A program made the translations under genes and the position numbers. From an uncultured Beijerinckiaceae bacterium (GTDB lineage: Bacteria; Pseudomonadota; Alphaproteobacteria; Rhizobiales; Beijerinckiaceae): 5,356 nt of DNA. A model generated the notes under the pieces. The model was given only the letters and a program-made list of their open reading frames with translations, was not told the origin of the DNA and made no database searches. This document shows positions 1-4,221 of the stretch, piece after piece. How positions within the stretch are numbered: position 1 is the first letter of the stretch; every line of letters starts with the position of its first letter. The stretch spans positions 1 through 5,356 of the forward strand of contig CALMGA010000068.1 of NCBI GenBank assembly GCA_937863205.1, in the 5' to 3' direction.

Positions 1-39
1 ACTCCGCAAACAAGCCAAGCCCCTGTGCCTGCAAGGATT

Positions 40-70
40 GGAGCGGGATCCCTTCGCCCGCTCCACTTTT
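40..70 (+). terminator. Hairpin followed by short T-run, possible terminator
   Basis: GGAGCGGG (40-47) and CCCGCTCC (57-64) form a perfect 8-bp stem with a 9-nt loop, followed by ACTTTT. This resembles a weak intrinsic terminator for whatever lies to the left. The right arm overlaps the tRNA-like sequence, so the pairing could be fortuitous or could reflect the junction sequence itself. Confidence 0.35.
48..65 (+). other. Putative att site: 3' end of a tRNA-Gly(GCC) gene
   Basis: The 18 bases ATCCCTTCGCCCGCTCCA match the end of an alphaproteobacterial tRNA-Gly(GCC) as I remember it: the last bases of the T-loop, the CCCTT T-stem strand, acceptor strand CGCCCGC, discriminator T and CCA. The bases before it (GATTGGAGCGGG) are not the expected T-arm, and nothing in 1-47 folds as a tRNA body. 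It is therefore a fragment, not a gene. Tyrosine-recombinase islands commonly integrate into tRNA 3' ends and leave such a copy at the far junction, and an integrase gene starts 123 nt downstream. The assignment to attachment site is inference, and the tRNA match is from memory rather than a search. Confidence 0.55.
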
Positions 71-77
71 CCCTCCC

Positions 78-107
78 TTGACGGTAAGTTCCTGTTTCTC
101 CTAGATT
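78..107 (+). promoter_or_regulatory. Candidate sigma70-type promoter of the integrase gene
   Basis: TTGACG (78-83, five of six consensus bases) is followed after 18 nt by TAGATT (102-107, four of six). Transcription would start near 114 and read into the integrase gene at 189. The palindromes at 111-125 and 137-154 would lie at the start or within the 5' leader, where a repressor, an excisionase or the integrase itself could act. The call rests on consensus matching only. Confidence 0.35.
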
Positions 108-110
108 CTG

Positions 111-125
111 CTCGATCGTATCGAG
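111..125. repeat. Small inverted repeat in the integrase leader
   Basis: CTCGAT and ATCGAG flank a CGT spacer and form a perfect 6-bp inverted repeat. It sits just downstream of the candidate promoter, so an operator or a short leader hairpin is possible. Function is not demonstrated. Confidence 0.4.
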
Positions 126-136
126 CCGGCACCAAA

Positions 137-154
137 ACCGTGCTCGAGAGCGGT
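137..154. repeat. Imperfect 18-bp palindrome centred on CTCGAG
   Basis: ACCGTGCTCGAGAGCGGT matches its own reverse complement at 14 of 18 positions, with perfect ACCG/CGGT ends and a CTCGAG core. It lies 35 nt before the integrase start codon. It could be a dimer-bound operator or an integrase/excisionase arm site. This is a guess from symmetry and position. Confidence 0.35.
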
Positions 155-188
155 ATCAAATCCGGTACCAATTGGCAAGGCGGTCCTC

Positions 189-2237
189 ATGGGGCGGAAA
201 AATAAAACCGGGCTTCGCTATCTCGTCCCTCGCAAGGACAACGGGCAGCCGACCTATTTTCGCAGATTTCCCGAACGCATCCGCTCCCACCTTAAAGGCC
301 AAGTCATCGGTCCCGGCGGCGTTACATACTGCGTCAAGAAGGACCAGCCCTCGATCAGGGTCGCGCTGCTCAAGGGATCGGAAGCGCAGGTCGCGAACGA
401 ATGGGCGGAAGTGCACCCCCAATTGGAGGCGATCGTCGCCTCGGCCCGCGCCGCCTTGCGCAACCTCCAGAAGGCTGTTGTCGCGGTCAACACGATCTCG
501 CCGCAGCAGCATCAGCAAATGCTTGACCAGGTGCGCCACGGCATCCTTGCCGCCGACGATCGTATTCGGATCCGGCCGAACGCGCTCGGGGCCACTGCCG
601 AGGCTCTGGCCGAAGTCCGCAAGACGTATGATGCCACCAAGCCTGCTACGCGCAAGCTCCAGCAGATGGCGCAGGACGTTGAACGCAACGTCGCCGAGAA
701 GACCAAGGCGGATGGAGAACTTACCATCTTCGATAAAGCGCAGGTGGAGGGTGAACTCGTCGTAGGGCCCGACACGATGGACATGCTGCGGAGGCTGTCG
801 GCGATCGCTGACCCTCTGGCTGGAGGTGGGCGGATCAAGCTGAGCCCGGAAATGAACAAGGAACTCAACGGCAGGCTGCGTGACAAGGAGGTCATTGCAA
901 GCCCGGTGGAGGCCCTGCTCGCCAGCAACGGCCTCTCACTGCCGCCCGACCACGAGGATCGGCTGCACCTTGCCCTCGACGTTCTCCGCGTGCAGTGCGA
1001 GGCTCATGACGATGTCGTCGCCCGCCGCAACGGCGCCAACACGCTGACTCCGCCGCAACCGCCGGCGATTGAAGCGCCCGCGCCCGCAGCCCCGACGCTT
1101 AGCGCTATGCGCCTGAGGTGGGTCGAACAGGCCAAGCCCGGCGAGAAGGCGCGCAACGACAACAAGCTGTATGTTGATGGCTTCATCAGCGAGTACGGCG
1201 ATCTCCCAATTGACCAGATCACGAGGCCGATGATCCGCGGTTACCGCGACCTGCTGGCCAAGCGGCCGCGCAACATGCCGCGCGACCTGCGCGGTGAGCG
1301 CCTCCGCGCCCAGGTCGCCTGGGCGGTGACGCAGGGCGACTGCGCGCTGCTGACACCCAACACGGTCAATGCCAAGGGCGTCGGCTCGCTATCCGTGATC
1401 ATGGAGGTGGCAATCGCCGAAGACATCATCACGGCAAACCCCTGTGCGAAGCTACTGTTGAAGACTGACGGAAAAGCATGCGAGCGCCTGCCCTACGATG
1501 CAAGGGACATCAACCGGCTCGGCGCCTCGCCGCTCTTTGCCGAGGGTCGCCGCTGGAAGGCCGGTGCGGGGGAGGCTGCGTTCTGGGTGCCGCTGATCGG
1601 GTTGTTGGAGGGAGGGCGACTGGAGGAGATCGGGCAGCTCCTGCTGACCGACATCCGCAAACAGTCCAATATTCATTACTTCAACTTCTTCGACCTCGAC
1701 GATGAGGACAGCCATGCAGGGCAAACGGATAAGAAGTTGAAGACGCCGGCGGCCCGCCGAAAAGTTCCGATCCACCCGTTCCTGATCGAGCTCGGCTTCC
1801 TGCGCTATGTTGAATGGCTGCGGAAGAGGGGCGAGACCCAGCTCTTCCCCGATCTCAAGCTCTATCGTGGTCGTCGCACCAAGGAGTTCTCGAAGTGGTG
1901 GGGCCGCTTTACTGATAAGCATGTGACCAACTCAAAGCATAAAGTTTTCCACAGCCTCCGGCATGCTTTCCTGGATCGGCTGCGCAACATGACCGGCAAC
2001 GAGGATGCCGGCATAGCCCTGGCTGGGCATGCCCGCCACATGTACGGGAAAACCATTTCGCTCGAGACGCGCCACAAGCTCATTACTGAGCTCAACTACC
2101 CCGACGTCGACCTCGACCTGTTTCGAGCGGCGGCGGCCAAGCTGCCCTATCTGCAGGCCGACAATGCTCTTGCCAAGGCCATCAAGCGGTCCGCGGTGGT
2201 CAACCTGACTGGGCCGGATAGCGTCGTGTCGGCGTAA
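189..2237 (+). CDS. Site-specific tyrosine recombinase / phage-type integrase
   Basis: The 682-residue product should cut and rejoin DNA at an attachment site to integrate or excise the element. The long N-terminal region opens with a basic, aromatic segment (YLVPRK...TYFRRFP) like the arm-binding end of alphaproteobacterial integrases. A core-binding helical region follows at about 303-425 and the catalytic domain fills the C-terminus. Candidate catalytic residues are R477 (in GGRLEEIGQ), a lysine near K518, H588 and R591 (HSLRH), H614 (AGH) and nucleophile Y619 (MYGK). The last two are only five residues apart, shorter than in lambda Int, but tyrosines in a YGxxxSLE context are seen in this integrase group. 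It is longer than the usual 350-450 residues. The ATG at 189 has AAGG at 177-180, 8 nt upstream. It is adjacent to the putative att site, which supports its role. Its exact subfamily and insertion target are inferred. Confidence 0.9.
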   Translation: MGRKNKTGLRYLVPRKDNGQPTYFRRFPERIRSHLKGQVIGPGGVTYCVKKDQPSIRVALLKGSEAQVANEWAEVHPQLEAIVASARAALRNLQKAVVAVNTISPQQHQQMLDQVRHGILAADDRIRIRPNALGATAEALAEVRKTYDATKPATRKLQQMAQDVERNVAEKTKADGELTIFDKAQVEGELVVGPDTMDMLRRLSAIADPLAGGGRIKLSPEMNKELNGRLRDKEVIASPVEALLASNGLSLPPDHEDRLHLALDVLRVQCEAHDDVVARRNGANTLTPPQPPAIEAPAPAAPTLSAMRLRWVEQAKPGEKARNDNKLYVDGFISEYGDLPIDQITRPMIRGYRDLLAKRPRNMPRDLRGERLRAQVAWAVTQGDCALLTPNTVNAKGVGSLSVIMEVAIAEDIITANPCAKLLLKTDGKACERLPYDARDINRLGASPLFAEGRRWKAGAGEAAFWVPLIGLLEGGRLEEIGQLLLTDIRKQSNIHYFNFFDLDDEDSHAGQTDKKLKTPAARRKVPIHPFLIELGFLRYVEWLRKRGETQLFPDLKLYRGRRTKEFSKWWGRFTDKHVTNSKHKVFHSLRHAFLDRLRNMTGNEDAGIALAGHARHMYGKTISLETRHKLITELNYPDVDLDLFRAAAAKLPYLQADNALAKAIKRSAVVNLTGPDSVVSA

Positions 2238-2242
2238 ACAAG

Positions 2243-2281
2243 GCTCAACCAAATCTGCAACAGTTGCAGATTTGGTTGAGC
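2243..2281. repeat. Perfect 39-bp palindrome immediately after the integrase stop
   Basis: The arms GCTCAACCAAATCTGCAAC (2243-2261) and its exact complement (2263-2281) surround a single A at 2262. In RNA this gives a stem of 18 bp with a 3-nt loop. It begins 6 nt after the TAA stop, where a terminator or mRNA-stabilising hairpin would sit. There is no downstream T-run, so it is not a textbook intrinsic terminator for the forward strand. A DNA-level role (cruciform, operator) is also possible. Confidence 0.75.
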
Positions 2282-2322
2282 TGCCAGCGCCGTTATCTCG
2301 CCGGCTGGAAGGCGGCGCAGTA

Positions 2323-2349
2323 ATGATGTGCGCCATCGATGCACATCAT
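2323..2349. repeat. 9-bp inverted repeat with 9-nt spacer
   Basis: ATGATGTGC (2323-2331) and GCACATCAT (2341-2349) are perfect complements separated by GCCATCGAT. The spacing puts arm centres about 18 bp apart, roughly two helical turns, as in many dimeric repressor operators. It lies about 60 nt before the orphan promoter-like sequence. Function is unknown. Confidence 0.5.
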
Positions 2350-2385
2350 GATGATGCTTGCCGCAATCTTTTTGCGAACGGTGAA

Positions 2386-2432
2386 GTGAAAAGTTGCCGA
2401 TCTCTGCACTATACTCGTAGATAAAAGAGGAG
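2386..2432 (+). promoter_or_regulatory. Candidate promoter and RBS with no gene attached
   Basis: GTGAAA (2386-2391) and TATACT (2410-2415, five of six consensus bases) are 18 nt apart. They are followed by a strong purine-rich AGAGGAG (2426-2432), part of which lies in the palindrome GGAGATCTCC (2429-2438). No ATG, GTG or TTG occurs at RBS distance, so the gene it served may have been lost at the IS66 junction. Weakly supported. Confidence 0.3.
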
Positions 2433-2539
2433 ATCTCCGAGTCGACAGGGAGTCTGGATTTGGCCCCTTGCTGACGTCCGGAATGTCTGCTCGTGGGCAG
2501 CCTGATGAGTAATTACCCAGGGGTTGTCAGCGATCGGCA

Positions 2540-3054
2540 GCGGCGCGGTGCCCGGCCTGCAGCCTGGTGCTGTTGTCCGACCTGCCGGCCGAGCCGGTCA
2601 GCGTGCACGATTGGATCGAGCTGCCGGAGGCAAAGCCCGTCGTCGAGCAGCACCTCCGCCTCGCGGTGACGTGCCCCGGCTGCCGAGCACGGGTGTCGGC
2701 TCCGTGGCCGGATGGGATCGCGACGACGCCGTTCGGCCCGCGCCTGCATGCCACGGCGGTCTATCTGAAGACCTTTCAAGCGCTCTCCTACGAGCGCCTG
2801 CAGCGGGTGCTGTCGGACCTGTTCGGCCTCAAGGTGAGCCAGGGCGGGCTTATGAACATGCTGCGCCGGGCCGAGGCGCGCTTCGACGCCGGACGCGATG
2901 CGGCCTTGGCCGCCTTGCGGCTGGCCACCGTGGTTGCTTCCGACGAGACAAGCGTCCGCATCGAGGGCTCGAACAGCTCCTATTCGGTTTCCATTGCGAG
3001 CAGGCCGTGGTGCACTAGGCCGCCGCGACACTACATGCCCGAGAAGCGAGCGGG
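2540..3054 (+). pseudogene. IS66-family transposase (TnpC) fragment, frameshifted
   Basis: TnpC is the DDE transposase of IS66-type elements. The readable part starts with a CPAC/CPGC zinc-finger-like pair (RCPAC near 2546; VTCPGCRARV near 2670). It continues through the typical segment FGPRLHATAVYLKTFQALSY, a DLFGLKVSQGGLMNML stretch and the first catalytic aspartate in SDETSVRIEG (about 2940-2968). A single-base loss in the T-run at 2988-2990 shifts the frame, after which FHCEQAVVH (2989-3015) is recognisable. A TAG at 3016-3018 then stands where Gln (CAG) is expected. Weak similarity (REASGH) persists to about 3054. The N-terminus, the rest of the DDE domain, TnpA, TnpB and the terminal repeats are all missing, so it cannot move by itself. 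The longest intact piece is 2567-3121 from a GTG, but that is not a real start. Junction positions are approximate. Confidence 0.8.
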
Positions 3055-3108
3055 CATGGCCTGTTGGAACAAGTTCGCGCGGGCGCTGCTCTCGCGCAAG
3101 CAGATGAA

Positions 3109-3846
3109 ATGCGCCGCATGAACAAACCCCTCGCCGATGCCTCGCCCGAAGAGCAGGCGGATAACAAAGAGCACTTTCTCGCCGATCCCGCCGTCTCCGG
3201 CGCGTTCGAGCGTATGCTCGACGAGTTCTCGCGCGAAACCGATCGCGGATCGATCCTCATCGCGGCCGACATCGTGGCCGCGCACCTCGAGGCGATCATC
3301 GCCGCCCTCGCTCCCACCGCGTTCACCCGCAAGCGGGTCAAGGATCTTCTCAACTATCCTGGGCCGCTGTCGACCTTCGCGGCACGCGCCGACATCGCCT
3401 TCATGGCCGGCTTCATCGGCGACACCGCCCATCGCTCGATCGACCTCCTCCGCGGCCTCCGCAACCGCGCGGCGCACTCGCAGGGCGCGTTCAGTCTCGC
3501 CGAGCATCAGGAAACCTTGCGGGCCATCTGCGATCTCGGGCCAGGGACCGCGGCCGGCGTGAACCGGTTCGCGGCCGATCTGATCCTGCGATCGGTCGTC
3601 GACAGCCTCTTGGAACGCGGGGTCGAGATCGAAGCCGAAATCGGCAGCAACCCATTCGCGACGCCGTCCGAGGTCATCGACGAACTGAGGGCGCGTCCGG
3701 AGCACATGAAGATGCTCGAAGACCGTCTCCCTCGGATGGAGTTGGCGTTCGGTGTGTGGCTGCTCCTTGGTCTGATGTCTCACCAGCAGAAGGCAACTCT
3801 GGCCAGACGGGCTGGCTCGCCAACGCCGACAGAGCTATCGTCATGA
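3109..3846 (+). CDS. MltR-like / HEPN-fold protein
   Basis: The product of about 245 residues resembles the MltR (mannitol operon repressor) family: a helical segment at about 33-65 (FERMLDEF...SILIAADIVAAHLEAII), then GPLSTFAARADIAFMAGFI, then LLRGLRNRAAHS. E. coli MltR has a comparable GPLGDLSVRLKLIYGLGVI and an R-x4-H helix. R118 and H123 (RNRAAH) fit the R-x4-6-H motif of HEPN ribonuclease domains. The C-terminal 110 residues are helical and I do not recognise them. A hydrophobic stretch near the end (FGVWLLLGLM) is too short for a confident membrane helix. The start is uncertain: ATGs at 3109 and 3118 both lack a good Shine-Dalgarno, and the frame is open back to 3019, with a TTG at 3064. 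No mannitol genes or nucleotidyltransferase partner lie nearby, so a metabolic role is unproven; a cargo RNase or toxin-like role is equally possible. Confidence 0.65.
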   Translation: MRRMNKPLADASPEEQADNKEHFLADPAVSGAFERMLDEFSRETDRGSILIAADIVAAHLEAIIAALAPTAFTRKRVKDLLNYPGPLSTFAARADIAFMAGFIGDTAHRSIDLLRGLRNRAAHSQGAFSLAEHQETLRAICDLGPGTAAGVNRFAADLILRSVVDSLLERGVEIEAEIGSNPFATPSEVIDELRARPEHMKMLEDRLPRMELAFGVWLLLGLMSHQQKATLARRAGSPTPTELSS

Positions 3847-3998
3847 CTATCGGCCCTTCCGCAATCGGCGAAGGTATGGCCGGTTAACGACCTAGGGTTG
3901 GGTTGTCGTGGCTACCCAGGACGGGTTCCAAGCTGCCACTGAAGCAGCATATACCGTATCACCCTAAAGCCGGAGCAAGCGCAAGGAGCTCTAGTCAG

Positions 3999-4018
3999 GT
4001 GGATCGTGACACGGCCAC
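3999..4018. repeat. Nested imperfect palindrome upstream of the interrupted gene
   Basis: GTGG (3999-4002) and CGTG (4005-4008) are mirrored by CACG (4010-4013) and CCAC (4015-4018) around A4009. The spacers are unequal (2 and 1 nt). It could be an operator for the gene beginning at 4090. Symmetry is the only evidence. Confidence 0.3.
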
Positions 4019-4056
4019 ACCCCTCAAGGTCCATCGCATTGAAGGCGAGCGCGGCC

Positions 4057-4072
4057 GTTCGTAGGTTCGTAG
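4057..4072 (+). repeat. Tandem duplication of GTTCGTAG
   Basis: Two exact copies of GTTCGTAG lie head to tail just before the RBS of the small gene at 4090. Slippage or a small insertion footprint would explain it. A direct repeat of this length could also be a transposon target duplication, but nothing lies between the copies. Confidence 0.5.
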
Positions 4073-4075
4073 GCG

Positions 4076-4081
4076 AAAGGA
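4076..4081 (+). promoter_or_regulatory. Shine-Dalgarno AAAGGA deciding the start at 4090
   Basis: AAAGGA lies 8 nt before ATG 4090 but only 2 nt before ATG 4084. The spacing favours 4090 as the real start of the interrupted gene. Confidence 0.6.
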
Positions 4082-4089
4082 TCATGCCC

Positions 4090-4147
4090 ATGAGCGACAA
4101 GCCCGCCGCCACTGTCGTCGAGTTTATCAAGAAGCCGGCTAAGACCG
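4090..4147 (+). pseudogene. 5' fragment of a small unknown gene cut by the IS3-family element
   Basis: The frame begins MSDKPAATVVEFIKKPAK behind a well-placed Shine-Dalgarno, then runs into DNA that looks like the left end of an IS3-family element. I do not recognise the gene. Short Rhizobiales proteins of unknown function often begin with a similar M-S/A-D-x-P-x-A-T-V-V pattern, but that is recollection. Only about 19 codons remain; the rest should lie beyond the right end of the insertion, outside the window. No stop occurs between this start and the transposase ATG at 4222, and both are in the same frame, so ribosomes starting here could read straight into the transposase. Confidence 0.5.
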
Positions 4148-4221
4148 TGTCGTCTTGGTCCTCCCCCTCTGAAGTGGTCCGCCCTGAGGTATGGCTTTTG
4201 AGCCGAACGAGGACGGACGAG

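Larger units (their letters stand above)
2238..2540. other. Stretch of about 300 nt without a credible gene
   Basis: No reading frame here has a start, RBS and protein-like composition. The opposite-strand frames are antisense continuations across the integrase gene. It holds the 39-bp palindrome, a second inverted repeat (2323-2349), a small hairpin CGCAA/TTGCG (2362-2376), and a promoter/RBS-like stretch at 2386-2438 with no start codon behind it. It ends where IS66 similarity begins, just after an in-frame TAA at 2510-2512. It is probably scar DNA from rearrangement or insertion. Confidence 0.6.
3847..4083. other. Non-coding stretch between the MltR-like gene and the interrupted gene
   Basis: No credible gene on either strand. 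The opposite-strand frames here are antisense shadows extending from the transposase. Visible structures are a GCTGC/GCAGC stem (3932-3948), a nested palindrome with GTGG/CCAC and CGTG-A-CACG (3999-4018) and a tandem 8-bp repeat (4057-4072). It probably contains the promoter of the small gene at 4090, but no convincing -35/-10 pair stands out; TATACC near 3951 is a poor candidate. Confidence 0.5.

Noticed and set aside
1..65. Complete tRNA-Gly gene
   Set aside because: The T-arm 5' strand, anticodon arm and D-arm are missing; only the last 18 bases match.
172..765. 197-codon plus-strand frame overlapping the integrase start
   Set aside because: It overlaps the integrase in another frame and is a low-complexity Ser/Arg/Pro-rich product typical of an out-of-frame reading.
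2238..2540. CRISPR array or repeat-rich non-coding RNA
   Set aside because: The inverted repeats differ from each other and there is no regularly spaced direct repeat.
2524..3018. 164-codon plus-strand frame read as a separate gene
   Set aside because: Only its last part (FHCEQAVVH) is meaningful, as the frameshifted continuation of the IS66 fragment. The rest is an out-of-frame shadow.
3031..3783. 250-codon open frame on the minus strand
   Set aside because: Antisense to the MltR-like gene, with no recognisable motif. The plus strand shows family similarity.
3109..3846. HEPN-MNT toxin-antitoxin pair
   Set aside because: No minimal nucleotidyltransferase (GSxxxG...DxD) frame is present on either side within the window.
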